Source: Aquimarina mytili
GTDB taxonomy: Bacteria; Bacteroidota; Bacteroidia; Flavobacteriales; Flavobacteriaceae
Reading direction: 5' to 3'
NCBI RefSeq assembly: GCF_016735115.1
Contig: NZ_JAERQJ010000008.1
Location: 186,001-250,000 of the forward strand
Length of the DNA: 64,000 nt
Under the pieces are notes generated by a model. That model worked only from the letters and a program-made list of their open reading frames with translations. It did not search any database and had not been told where the DNA came from. Below are positions 1 through 8,349 of this stretch, one piece after another. Position numbers and translations under genes: made by a program. Each line of letters starts with the position of its first letter. Position 1 is the first letter of the stretch.

Positions 1-232
1 AAACAGCCTTTACAGCAATAGCCATATCTTCCATAGCATGAATGTATCCCAAACATTCTGTATCGCCATGGCCCAATAAATCAATAGAAATGCAATAGTA
101 TTGATTTGAGAGAAGATGCATTGTTTCATCCCACATTGTAGAGTTCTCTAAAAATCCATGCAAAAAAACTATGGGAGTTCCTTTTCCTAAAGTATTATAA
201 TTTATTTTGATCCCTTTATATGCTAATATCAT
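1..232 (-). CDS. alpha/beta hydrolase, N-terminal part (gene runs off the window)
   Basis: Only the first 77 codons are inside the window; the gene reads off the left edge. The visible protein starts MILAYKGIKINYNTLG and has the two early landmarks of alpha/beta-hydrolase-fold enzymes: an HGFLE oxyanion-hole loop after the first core strand (about residues 25-29) and a DLLGHGDTE loop (about residues 52-60). The catalytic Ser, Asp and His would lie beyond the edge, so the substrate cannot be guessed. The ATG at 230-232 is the only sensible start. It is divergent from the transporter gene that follows, with 183 bp between them for both promoters. Confidence 0.85.
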   Translation of the reverse strand, partial: MILAYKGIKINYNTLGKGTPIVFLHGFLENSTMWDETMHLLSNQYYCISIDLLGHGDTECLGYIHAMEDMAIAVKAV

Positions 233-415
233 TTTGAAATTCTATTTTTAGGCACATAAACCTAACTAAATGAAATGAACATCCAGAAATTTTAGCGTGT
301 TTTTTATGAAGTAACTAAAAAATTTCTTGATATGAGAGCGAATACAATATCAGTTTGTATGCATTCTTAATTTCATTATTAAATCATTGTCAGATAATTA
401 CTAAAATTTAAACGT

Positions 416-1693
416 GTGAAATTTAATAAAGAAACTTTCGTAGCTGGATTTGCATTATTTTCTATGTTTTTTGGTGCAGGAAACCTTATGCTTCCACCTC
501 TTCTTGGTTTAAAAGCAGGTGATGCTTGGCTTATGGTAACCATAGGGTTTATAATTTCTGCAGTGATCATACCTTTATTAGGAATTATTGCTCATGCAAG
601 ATTGCAGGGAACAATGCTGGATTTTGCAAAAAAAGTATCTCCTGGGTTTAGTCTTATCTATTGTTTATTAGTATATATTATTTCTATCACATTGCCATCA
701 CCTAGAACGGCATCTGTAACTCATGAGATGGCGATACAACCATTTTTTGGCACAAGTTCATGGTTAACCAGTAGTGTTTACTTTGCTTTAGTATTACTTT
801 TTGTAGTTAATCGATCTAAGATCTTGGGACTTCTTGGAAAATTTCTTTCCCCTATCATTTTTATTGTTGTGCTTAGTATTATTTGTATAGGTGTTTTTTC
901 TACTGACGCACCCATTATTGGTCCTTCAACTTTTCAAACACCTGTCATTAGCGGGTTGTTAGAAGGATACCAAACTTTTGATGCTATCGGAGCCGTTGTC
1001 GTGGGTGGAGTAATTATAATTTCACTAAGGCTTAAAGGTGAGGACAATTTTGAAAAAAATCGCAACCTCATCATAAAATCAGGAATTGTAGCTGGGCTTG
1101 GGCTTTTTATAATTTATGCAGGAATGATTTATAACGGAGCATTATTTAGTGGTGATTTTGAAGGTGATGTGGGTCGAACAGAATTATTATCTGGTTTAAG
1201 CTTGAAAACTCTTGGTAATATTGGAAAAATATTTTTAAGCATATTGGTCGGATTAGCTTGTTTTACTACTGCAGTAGGTATTGTAACAGGTACTGCCGAC
1301 TTTATGAAAGGTGTGTTCGGAGATTCTCAAAAAGTATATCTTATTACTGCTATTATTGGCTGTGTTCTTGGTGTTACAATGGGGCAGTTTGATGTACATT
1401 ATATCATTAACGTTGCTGTGCCTGCGTTAATGCTTATTTACCCGATAACCATCATTTTAATTCTTTTAAATGTTTTACCAGACAGCTTTACCCCTCCTTT
1501 GGTTTTTAAAGCTGTAGTTAGTATAACGATCTTATTTAGTATTCCAGATTTATTGGCATCAATAGGGTTAAAGAATTTTGTTATTCCTATTCTTGACATT
1601 CTTCCTTTTGGTCATTATAGTTTGGCCTGGTTAGTCCCTTCGTTAATTACTCTGGTTCTTATGAATTTTGTTTTAGCAGTAAAAACAAGGTGA
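416..1693 (+). CDS. brnQ: BrnQ-type branched-chain amino acid:cation symporter
   Basis: An inner-membrane carrier of the LIVCS family, expected to import Leu, Ile and Val with Na+ or H+. The 425-residue length is normal for the family and the protein is hydrophobic throughout, compatible with about 12 membrane helices. The family N-terminal signature FFGAGN sits at residues 18-23, followed by LMLPPLLG. The start is a GTG; it is chosen because it puts the FFGAGN motif at the usual distance from the N-terminus and no ATG is available nearby. It appears to be a single-gene unit, followed by a weak GC hairpin with a T-run near 1707-1727. Substrate assignment rests on family membership only. Confidence 0.88.
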   Translation: MKFNKETFVAGFALFSMFFGAGNLMLPPLLGLKAGDAWLMVTIGFIISAVIIPLLGIIAHARLQGTMLDFAKKVSPGFSLIYCLLVYIISITLPSPRTASVTHEMAIQPFFGTSSWLTSSVYFALVLLFVVNRSKILGLLGKFLSPIIFIVVLSIICIGVFSTDAPIIGPSTFQTPVISGLLEGYQTFDAIGAVVVGGVIIISLRLKGEDNFEKNRNLIIKSGIVAGLGLFIIYAGMIYNGALFSGDFEGDVGRTELLSGLSLKTLGNIGKIFLSILVGLACFTTAVGIVTGTADFMKGVFGDSQKVYLITAIIGCVLGVTMGQFDVHYIINVAVPALMLIYPITIILILLNVLPDSFTPPLVFKAVVSITILFSIPDLLASIGLKNFVIPILDILPFGHYSLAWLVPSLITLVLMNFVLAVKTR

Positions 1694-1706
1694 TTTACTG
1701 ATTTTT

Positions 1707-1727
1707 TGGGGTGATTTCCCCTTTTTC
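1707..1727 (+). terminator. possible short terminator after brnQ
   Basis: A short GGGG/CCCC stem with a six-base loop is followed by five T residues, 14 bp after the brnQ stop codon. The stem is short, so this is weak. Confidence 0.35.
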
Positions 1728-1785
1728 ATTGCTCCACTTTTTATTACATTCACACTTTTAAAAACAACCAAACCAATAGAAACGA

Positions 1786-3129
1786 ATGAGGCGAATAGTT
1801 ATACTGCTAGGAATATCTGTTATTTTACTTTCTTGTGCCAATGATGATAATTATGTTCCAATATCCTCTATTGTGGATCAAGAGTTGAAAAACCTCCTCA
1901 TTGATAACTCTAGGGGTAAAGGCCTTTCGTATTTTATATTACCAGGTAGTGATGATTACTCCAAAATACCTCAAGACCCTAAAAATCCTATAACACAATC
2001 AAAAGTTTCCTTAGGAAAACTACTGCTTCACGAAACGGCATTAGGCAGCAACCCTAAAATGGAAGAAATGAAAGGCACTTATTCATGTGCATCTTGTCAT
2101 CAAGCCAGTGCAGGATTTAGTTCTGGATTAAGGCAAGGTATAGGAGAATGTGGAGTAGGTTTTGGGTCTAATGGAAATGGCAGATCAATCTACACTGCAG
2201 TACCTATAGATTCTGTCGATATTCAACCCCTACGCTCTCCTACGCTACTTAATGTTGCATACCAAGATGTAATGCTTTGGAATGGTCAATTTGGAGGTAC
2301 GGGTACTAATGAAAACACAGAGGCCAACTGGGATAATATCCCAGAGAATTTTCTAGGTTTTGAAGGTATAGAAGTTCAGGCATTAAAGGGTCAGGGTGTA
2401 CATAGGTTATTAGTTGATGAAAGTTTTGTTACTACCCATGGCTATAAAGAAATGTTCGACATTGCATTTGCTGATGTCCCTACCAACGAAAGGTATTCAA
2501 AAATAAATGCCGCACTGGCCATTGCGGCTTATGAAAGAACGCTGCTTGCGAACCAAGCACCATGGCAAAAGTGGTTAAACGGAAATCTGAATGCTATGAA
2601 TGAAATCGAAAAAAGAGGGGCTATCGCTTTTTTTGGTAATGGAAAGTGTTATGAGTGTCACACAGGACCTGCATTAAATGATAAAGCTTTTCATGCTTTT
2701 GGAATGGGAGATTTTGACAATTCTGCATTAGCCATTGTTTTAGACACTCCGGGTTTTGAAAACGTAAAAAAAGGAAGAGGAGGTTTTACTAAAAAACCGA
2801 ATGACGATTACAAATTTAAAACTCCAACGCTGTATAATATTGTAGATAATGGCTTTTATGGACATGGAGGAACATTTACCTCTATAAAAGATGTGGTAAC
2901 TTATAAAAACAATGGAATCCCACAATCTAAAGAAGTCTCTGCAGAAAACTTAGCATCTCAATTCGGAACCATTAATTTAACAGAACGAGAGATTGAAGAT
3001 ATTACTGTATTTATAGAAAACGCATTAAGAGACCCAAATCTTAGCAGGTATGTTCCTGACACTATAGGTTCTGGTTTTTGTTTCCCAAATAACGATAGTC
3101 AATCTCAAATCGATCTTGGATGTGATTAG
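1786..3129 (+). CDS. diheme cytochrome c peroxidase-family lipoprotein (CcpA/MauG superfamily)
   Basis: A periplasm-facing or surface lipoprotein: a hydrophobic N-terminal helix ends in LLSC with Cys17 as the lipid-accepting residue. Two c-type heme motifs are visible, CASCH at residues 101-105 and CYECH at residues 288-292, the paired arrangement of bacterial diheme peroxidases, which reduce H2O2 with electrons from small cytochromes. The spacing of the two hemes and the 447-residue length suit the MauG/CcpA superfamily. The FYGHGG motif at about residues 350-355 precedes the C-terminal part. Whether it is a true peroxidase or a MauG-like oxidising enzyme cannot be decided from sequence. It converges with the VOC gene, with an 18-bp gap. 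Confidence 0.88.
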   Translation: MRRIVILLGISVILLSCANDDNYVPISSIVDQELKNLLIDNSRGKGLSYFILPGSDDYSKIPQDPKNPITQSKVSLGKLLLHETALGSNPKMEEMKGTYSCASCHQASAGFSSGLRQGIGECGVGFGSNGNGRSIYTAVPIDSVDIQPLRSPTLLNVAYQDVMLWNGQFGGTGTNENTEANWDNIPENFLGFEGIEVQALKGQGVHRLLVDESFVTTHGYKEMFDIAFADVPTNERYSKINAALAIAAYERTLLANQAPWQKWLNGNLNAMNEIEKRGAIAFFGNGKCYECHTGPALNDKAFHAFGMGDFDNSALAIVLDTPGFENVKKGRGGFTKKPNDDYKFKTPTLYNIVDNGFYGHGGTFTSIKDVVTYKNNGIPQSKEVSAENLASQFGTINLTEREIEDITVFIENALRDPNLSRYVPDTIGSGFCFPNNDSQSQIDLGCD

Positions 3130-3147
3130 TATCCGGAGTAAGAAATG

Positions 3148-3537
3148 TTAATTTAACGTAGCAATCCACCATGTGTTTCCGTAAGGATCTTTAAAACCCG
3201 CTCCTCTGGCTCCACTATCCTCATCCATAGGCTGCATTAAGGATGTAGCTCCGGCATCTAAAGCATTATAATATGTTAAATCGGTATCATTTACATACAC
3301 ATACATTGATCCTGGATGTGCAGGATAGTGCTTTGAGGCTTCAGCAAGCAAAATGGTACTGTCGCCAATTTTAATTTCAGAATGTTGTATTCTTTTGTCA
3401 GCATCCAAATTACGAATCATTTCTTGCGCATTAAAGATTTTCCTAATGAAATCAATAAAATCTTCTGCTTCTTTAACTACTAAATAAGGCATGGCTTGCT
3501 GATGACCGGCAGTAATTTTCATTCGTTGCATAATCAA
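3148..3537 (-). CDS. VOC-superfamily (glyoxalase/PhnB-like) protein
   Basis: A 129-residue single-domain protein of the vicinal oxygen chelate fold, PhnB-like branch. The N-terminal stretch MPYLVVKEAEDFIDFIRKIF is typical of a first beta-alpha-beta module, and the C-terminal GFKDPYGNTWWIATLN carries the family's usual DPxGNxW ending. Proteins of this branch include glyoxalase-, bleomycin-resistance- and 3-demethylubiquinone-methyltransferase-like members; the substrate is not predictable. The open frame begins with MIMQRMKITAGHQ, so the true start could be the Met at 3537, 3531 or 3522. It stands alone, facing ccp. Confidence 0.8.
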   Translation of the reverse strand: MIMQRMKITAGHQQAMPYLVVKEAEDFIDFIRKIFNAQEMIRNLDADKRIQHSEIKIGDSTILLAEASKHYPAHPGSMYVYVNDTDLTYYNALDAGATSLMQPMDEDSGARGAGFKDPYGNTWWIATLN

Positions 3538-3784
3538 AAAATCTTTTTTTGTTTGTAACGAAATATTCTATAGAAATATTCTATACATATTTAAAATACA
3601 AGGCAAAAAAAGATTTTTTAATTGAGCAAAGACTCTTACACACTCAGTATCGACACTACGATTATCGTATTTGGTAAGGTTAATTCTTTATAATGATATT
3701 CTCAACTATATAAAATTCAAACAATTATGTGTTTCAATCAACTCAATATGATCTTGTAAAATATTGAGTAATTAAAATAGTTAA

Positions 3785-4000
3785 TTATCCAAAAACACTT
3801 AAAATCATATCAGAATTTGAAATCATTCCTGTAACAAATACAGATTTAAGTATTTTCAGTTTGGTACCCGTAAAACTATCTTTTGGGTGTTCTTCATTAG
3901 TTAAGCCTTCAGTATAATTTTCTGGTTTGGCTGGATTCTTCCTTCCGATTAAAATCACATTTTTATCATCTATTGCATGTATTTTATAGACCCTACTCAT
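3785..4000 (-). CDS. small hypothetical protein, 71 residues
   Basis: A 71-residue basic protein beginning MSRVYKIHAIDDKNVILIG. I do not recognise a family. It has no signal peptide or membrane helix. The regular pattern of short beta-strand-like segments (VYKIHAI, NVILIG, TKLKIL) and ordinary codon use suggest a real gene rather than chance. It lies in the poorly conserved 3.5-4.4 kb gap next to the remnant-like frame at 4066-4380. Confidence 0.45.
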   Translation of the reverse strand: MSRVYKIHAIDDKNVILIGRKNPAKPENYTEGLTNEEHPKDSFTGTKLKILKSVFVTGMISNSDMILSVFG

Positions 4001-4065
4001 CGTTATTATCTAATCTCCAACCCCCAGTTTTTGTAGTATGAGTTTCTTTTCTTAACTATTTTGAG

Positions 4066-4380
4066 TCATAAAAGAGCCTTTATTGTTTTTAATTTCAGAA
4101 TAAAAATCAATAAAACAGCAAAAAGAATAAAGAAAGTTATATCCCAAAAGATCCAATACCCAGGGGTTGGATCTTTTAACTTTCTTTTCATTTCTTCTAC
4201 TGTTTTACTAATATCAGTACTCCAATGTGATTTTTGTATTTTTTCACCTGTATCCCGACAGATGAGTGGTACAACTTTTTTGGCAAAAAGAAAAAAGGAA
4301 ACACGTACATATCGTCGTATCGATTTAAGAATTACTTTGCCAGAGTGACAAGAATTAGTTTTTAACTCAAATTCATGTTC
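4066..4380 (-). pseudogene. open frame without a start codon: probable remnant of a zinc-ribbon/TM protein
   Basis: The minus strand is open for 104 codons from just after a stop at 4381-4383 to the TGA at 4066-4068, but the first ATG is only 41 codons from the end (4189-4191). The upstream part still reads like protein: SCHSGKVILKS, then RRYVRVSFFLFAKKVVPLIC, and a hydrophilic stretch rich in K and E. The last 41 codons (MKRKLKDPTPGYWIFWDITF onward) give a basic segment, an aromatic patch and one strong membrane helix. Either the 5' end was lost or frameshifted, leaving a pseudogene, or only the 41-residue small membrane protein is made. The overlapping plus-strand frame is less convincing. 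Confidence 0.4.
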
Positions 4381-4460
4381 TTAAATAATATGTTCTTTTA
4401 TAGTTATCCACACATATCTTGACTTTGTAATTTATAGTTAAATCTCTGCCTACAAAAGAC

Positions 4461-5447
4461 TTAATCCGTTATAGTAACTGTATTACCATTTGTTCTTAAT
4501 GTCTCTGCATATGTAAGCGCTTGTGTTGATGCTGTTCCTGTTACAATAATTTGATTTTCTGTAATGGCTGGGGTAATACTCACCAATTGCCTAAATATAG
4601 TATCGATATCTTCTGTAGAAAGTCTGCTTAGCCGTATTCTTGTAAACTCTTGAATCGAAGAAAGCTGTATAGAAGCTAAGGTCGCCTCAGAGCTAATACT
4701 CAAATTAGAAAATGTGGTTAGGTTATTTAGATTTACATTGGCCAACACAGGGCTACCTATCAATATAACTTCTATAGAAATTACATTAGAGAGATCAATA
4801 TCACTTAGTTTTTCATTATTTCTAACAGAAAGCTCATCTCCTGTAGTCAAAGCACTAATATCCAAAGCTGATAAATTGTCATTATTTTCTATTTTAAACT
4901 CTTCAGTTACTTTTGTAAGGGCAGGTAAACTAATCCGTTCTAATGCAGGATTATTTTCTATTCCAAATTCTTTTACCCTATCAAGCACATTCATATTTAT
5001 GGTGGTTAATGCATTATTTGTAGATAAATAAAAGTCACCTACTGTAGTGAGACTATCAAGATTTACAGTTGTCAAAGCTGTATTTGAAGCAATATTAATT
5101 TCTTCTGTTATCGCAGTTATACCTGGTATACTAATGCTTTGTAGTTTTTCATTATTGGTTACTTTTAGTCTCACCATGTTTGTCGTTTCTGGGAACTCTA
5201 ATTTTGTTAGGTTTGTAGTATTAATGACTAAAATAGCAGCAGTATTGCCTCCAAAATCTTCTACAATCATTGCTGCGGCTTCATCATCGGTAATATCTCC
5301 TGCAAATACCAAAAATTCTAATCCTGCATTAAGACCATCTATGCCATTTATACCATCTACGCCACCTATACCATCCTCACCATCACTGCAAGAAAAGATT
5401 GTTATTGCTAATGTCATTAAAAAAATTCTAAGAACTATATATTTCAT
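4461..5447 (-). CDS. surface lipoprotein with collagen-like stretch and L-domain-like repeats (third of three paralogs)
   Basis: A 328-residue predicted lipoprotein: hydrophobic leader ending IFSC with Cys20. Directly after the Cys come six Gly-X-Y triplets (Gly at 23, 26, 29, 32, 35 and 38), a very short collagen-like spacer. The rest is about 24-residue degenerate repeats of the type LTTVNLDSLTTVGDFYLSTN, resembling receptor L-domain or BspA-like beta-solenoid folds, probably a binding surface. The C-terminal module (ITPAITENQIIVTGTASTQA, then a TLRTNGNTVTI ending) is shared with the two genes upstream. It is last in a minus-strand cluster with a 47-bp gap. No T9SS sorting domain is visible. 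The ligand is unknown. Confidence 0.8.
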   Translation of the reverse strand: MKYIVLRIFLMTLAITIFSCSDGEDGIGGVDGINGIDGLNAGLEFLVFAGDITDDEAAAMIVEDFGGNTAAILVINTTNLTKLEFPETTNMVRLKVTNNEKLQSISIPGITAITEEINIASNTALTTVNLDSLTTVGDFYLSTNNALTTINMNVLDRVKEFGIENNPALERISLPALTKVTEEFKIENNDNLSALDISALTTGDELSVRNNEKLSDIDLSNVISIEVILIGSPVLANVNLNNLTTFSNLSISSEATLASIQLSSIQEFTRIRLSRLSTEDIDTIFRQLVSITPAITENQIIVTGTASTQALTYAETLRTNGNTVTITD

Positions 5448-5494
5448 AATTGAATATTAAGATTTTATTTTTTAATTCATCTGCTGTTTAGACA

Positions 5495-6646
5495 TTACTC
5501 AGAAATAGTTACAGTATTACCAGTATTTCTTAACGTTTCTGCATGGGTTTGCGCTTGTGCAGATGCTACACCTGTTACTGAAATTCTTTTTTCGGTAATT
5601 GCAGGAACAATATTTACCAATCGAGTTAGCAGACCATCTATTGCTGCAGTCGAAAGTCTGCCAGAACTATCTAAATCTAATTGAGTAAAATCTCGAATTG
5701 AAGAAAGATTAACTGAGCTTAGTAAAACATTAGAATCTATACTTAAAAAAGAGAAGGTCGAAAGTTTAGAAAAATCTACTGTCTCTAATAAATCTTCTCT
5801 AATCGTTATGTTTCCGCTATTTACTGTTTCTAAATTTGGAAACGCAATGGTGTTTAGTACATTATTATTAGAGATAGAAATAGTAGTAACAATGTTTTCT
5901 AAGGCATTAAACTGTAGGGTTGTTAGCATAGGATTTTCAGAAAATTCAATAGAGTTACTACTAGTTAGATTCACAAAAGCTATACTGGTTAGCCTTTCAT
6001 TGCGTACAATTGTTATTGAATTAGCTGATGTTAAAGAGCGTAAATCTAAAGTAGTTAAGTTCTCTTGATTTGAAATAGACAACCGATTCGAGGCTTCAAT
6101 TAGTACAGGAAAACTTAAATTTTCTAATGAGGTATTTCCATATACATTTAGCGTATTGACTGCAATAAGCTTGGTACAATTTATAGTAGTTAATGCTTCG
6201 TTTGAAGCTATTGTTAATGAGCCATAAGTAGTATCTAAATTTGGAAAGTTGATACTTTCTAACGACGCGTTTGACTGAATTGATAATTCTTCGAAGGTAG
6301 TATTGAGATTAGGCATGGTAACTACCTGTAAATTTCGATTTCCGTTAACCTGTAGTTTAACTAATGTTAAAACTTTAGGGAGATTTAGTGTGATTAAATT
6401 TGTAGTATTACGCACGATGATCGTATGTGTGTTTTCTCCAGTATTTTCTTCTACAATCCTTGCAGCCTCTTCATTGGTGATATCGCCAGATAATATTAGA
6501 ATCCCTGATCCATTCTCATCACGACGTATACCATCTGCACCATCTGTACCATCAATACCGTTGATGCCATCTGTACCATCAGAACTACAAGAAAAAGTTA
6601 TCATTACTAGTATTATTAGAATAATTTTATAGCATATATGTTTCAT
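5495..6646 (-). CDS. surface lipoprotein with collagen-like stretch and L-domain-like repeats (second paralog)
   Basis: A 383-residue paralog of both neighbours. The leader ends TFSC (Cys20) and is followed by six Gly-X-Y triplets (Gly 24, 27, 30, 33, 36 and 39). Next comes a short conserved alpha/beta segment (ILILSGDITNEEAARIVEE), then a long run of repeats with the pattern N-x-x-L-x-x-I-x-[FL]-[PS]-x-L, and the shared C-terminal module (VNIVPAITEKRISVTG, TLRNTGNTVTI). It has about two repeat units more than its downstream neighbour, the main length difference. The 5' leaders of all three genes are also alike (A-rich tract, YTTAGA-like block, T-run, then ATG), so the duplication unit included the leader. 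Confidence 0.8.
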   Translation of the reverse strand: MKHICYKIILIILVMITFSCSSDGTDGINGIDGTDGADGIRRDENGSGILILSGDITNEEAARIVEENTGENTHTIIVRNTTNLITLNLPKVLTLVKLQVNGNRNLQVVTMPNLNTTFEELSIQSNASLESINFPNLDTTYGSLTIASNEALTTINCTKLIAVNTLNVYGNTSLENLSFPVLIEASNRLSISNQENLTTLDLRSLTSANSITIVRNERLTSIAFVNLTSSNSIEFSENPMLTTLQFNALENIVTTISISNNNVLNTIAFPNLETVNSGNITIREDLLETVDFSKLSTFSFLSIDSNVLLSSVNLSSIRDFTQLDLDSSGRLSTAAIDGLLTRLVNIVPAITEKRISVTGVASAQAQTHAETLRNTGNTVTISE

Positions 6647-6707
6647 AAGTAAAAAGTCTAGGTTTTGTTTTTAAAATCAATTATCAATGTATACCGATAA
6701 CAAGCTA

Positions 6708-7784
6708 TTATTCTGTTATAGTTACCACATTTCCGCCCGTTCTTAATATATCTGCATCTATCAGGGCTTGTGCAGATGCCGTACCACGAATTAAAATTGT
6801 AGCTTCTGTAATGGCAGGTGTAATATGAACTAATGCAGTTATGACTTGATCTATTGCTGCTGTAGAGAGTTTGCCAGGACTATTTAATACTAGTTGATCA
6901 AAATCTTGAGCCGCAGAAAGGTTTACAGAGGTTAATAACGCTGTAGAATTGATAGCAAGCCTAGAAAACGTATTGAGTTGATCAAAGTTTATGGTTGTTA
7001 ACACGTCTTCATTGATAGATAGCGTAGTACCAGTAACATTGTTCAGGTTTGAAAAAGCAATATTACTAATCATGTCGTTATCATTAATAGTGATTCCTTC
7101 GGCAGTTATAAGATTAGGAAAATCAATGTTAGGTAGCTTTTTGTTTTTTCGTATCACCATAGAACGTATGGTCTCTAGATTATCGAGCTCCAGGCGTTCT
7201 AGATTTGTATTCTCACCAATAAAAAGTCTATTTTTGATAGCTCTTACTAGCGGAAAGCTAATGTTTTCTAGTGATTCATTTTGAGAAAATGAAATTCCTT
7301 GTAAACCATCACTAAGATTAGGAAAACTAACCGAAGTGAGCATAGTATTTTCCTGAATACTAAGTGATCTGGTAATAGTCAGATTTTCGAAACTAATTGT
7401 GGTCAGTGCGTTATTATTTTCAATACTTACGTTATCCAAAACAGATTCCAGGTTCGGTAAACTAAGATTTTCTAGTTTTTCATTATTTATAACCTCTAAT
7501 GTTGTTAGGGTAGAAATCGTAGCGATATTCAGAGTAGTAAGATTGGTCGTGCCACTCACAAGTAAAGTATGCGTGTCTATCCCTGCGCTTTGTTCTATAA
7601 TTTCTACGGCATCTTCATTAGTTATGTCTCCAGTTAATGTTAGAAATCCTATTCCGTTAGGAAGACCACTAGTACCATCAATTCCATCAACTCCATCTTC
7701 TCCATTAACTCCATCCTCAGGACTACAAGAAAATGATAATAAAGTGATAACTATTAAAAAAACGTTGATGAATATGTAGTTCAT
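6708..7784 (-). CDS. surface lipoprotein with collagen-like stretch and L-domain-like repeats (first paralog)
   Basis: A 358-residue first gene of the paralog cluster. The leader ends SFSC (Cys20), then six Gly-X-Y triplets (Gly 25, 28, 31, 34, 37 and 40), the SGLPNGIGFLTLTGDITNED segment, L-domain-like repeats (for example NLTTLNIATISTLTTLEVIN) and the common C-terminal module ending GGNVVTITE. As a lipoprotein it should sit on the outer membrane, possibly surface-exposed with the collagen-like piece acting as a stalk. A 16-bp near-palindrome at 7868-7883 lies 84 bp upstream and matches one before the next gene upstream, suggesting control by the AraC-type regulator at 8350-9999. A binding partner cannot be named. 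Confidence 0.8.
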   Translation of the reverse strand: MNYIFINVFLIVITLLSFSCSPEDGVNGEDGVDGIDGTSGLPNGIGFLTLTGDITNEDAVEIIEQSAGIDTHTLLVSGTTNLTTLNIATISTLTTLEVINNEKLENLSLPNLESVLDNVSIENNNALTTISFENLTITRSLSIQENTMLTSVSFPNLSDGLQGISFSQNESLENISFPLVRAIKNRLFIGENTNLERLELDNLETIRSMVIRKNKKLPNIDFPNLITAEGITINDNDMISNIAFSNLNNVTGTTLSINEDVLTTINFDQLNTFSRLAINSTALLTSVNLSAAQDFDQLVLNSPGKLSTAAIDQVITALVHITPAITEATILIRGTASAQALIDADILRTGGNVVTITE

Positions 7785-7867
7785 AATTAAAAAATCTAAG
7801 TTTTACTTTTTATACTTGTTTGTAAACAGTAAAATCAAATGTAGATGAGAATGGTAAGAAAAGAGTA

Positions 7868-7883
7868 CCAGATTATAATTTGG
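7868..7883. promoter_or_regulatory. palindrome, candidate operator (copy 1)
   Basis: CCAGATTATAATTTGG is a near-perfect 16-bp palindrome followed by AACGT. A close relative with the same TTATRATTTGGAAC core lies at 8319-8336. Both are in the upstream regions of minus-strand genes next to an AraC-type regulator gene. A regulator-binding role is inference. Confidence 0.35.
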
Positions 7884-7927
7884 AACGTGTAATTGAATTG
7901 TTAAAAAGCAGTAGCCGGATTCAAATA

Positions 7928-8245
7928 CTACCAAAACCGAATAGATGGTAAAAATGTAAAGACCAAAACAAAATAAACTGTAAGTATTGAAAATAATGCA
8001 GCAACTATAAATCGAATGAAATTAGATGTATGTTTCAAAAAGACTATAGAACCAATACTTATCGAAGCAATCATACAAATCAAAAAGACTCCAATAAACA
8101 TAACAAGTATCCAGAATCCTCCAAGATAATCTCCACCCGCAGCATTACTGCCCTTCTCAAAAAAATTTAGAGTAAGAAAAGATAGCCCTGCAAAAGTAAA
8201 CGCAAGTATTAAAAATAGAATCAAAAATATCTTTAGTGTTTTCAT
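7928..8245 (-). CDS. small membrane protein, three predicted helices
   Basis: A 105-residue hydrophobic protein with an N-terminal helix (residues 5-27), a central helix (about 45-70) and a C-terminal helix (about 76-98). No family is recognised. A short polar loop between the first two helices reads EKGSNAAGGDYLGG. It lies between the regulator gene and the L-domain lipoprotein cluster on the same strand. The candidate operator at 8319-8336 is about 75 bp before its start, so it may be co-controlled with the lipoproteins. Confidence 0.6.
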   Translation of the reverse strand: MKTLKIFLILFLILAFTFAGLSFLTLNFFEKGSNAAGGDYLGGFWILVMFIGVFLICMIASISIGSIVFLKHTSNFIRFIVAALFSILTVYFVLVFTFLPSIRFW

Positions 8246-8318
8246 TATTTTATATTTCAGTTTAATTACAAACTCTTTGGAGTTCGAAAAATAAAAAGAA
8301 ATATAAACGAAAAAGACT

Positions 8319-8336
8319 CAAATTATGATTTGGAAC
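8319..8336. promoter_or_regulatory. palindrome, candidate operator (copy 2)
   Basis: CAAATTATGATTTGGAAC contains a CAAAT/ATTTG inverted repeat with a four-base centre and shares the TTATRATTTGGAAC core with the palindrome at 7868-7883. It lies between the stop of the AraC-type regulator gene and the start of the small membrane protein gene. Confidence 0.35.
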
Positions 8337-8349
8337 TTAAAACTACTTT

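Noticed and set aside
4061..4348. 95-codon plus-strand frame beginning with TTG
   Set aside because: The opposite strand has a clearer membrane helix and charged pattern; the plus frame appears to be its shadow.
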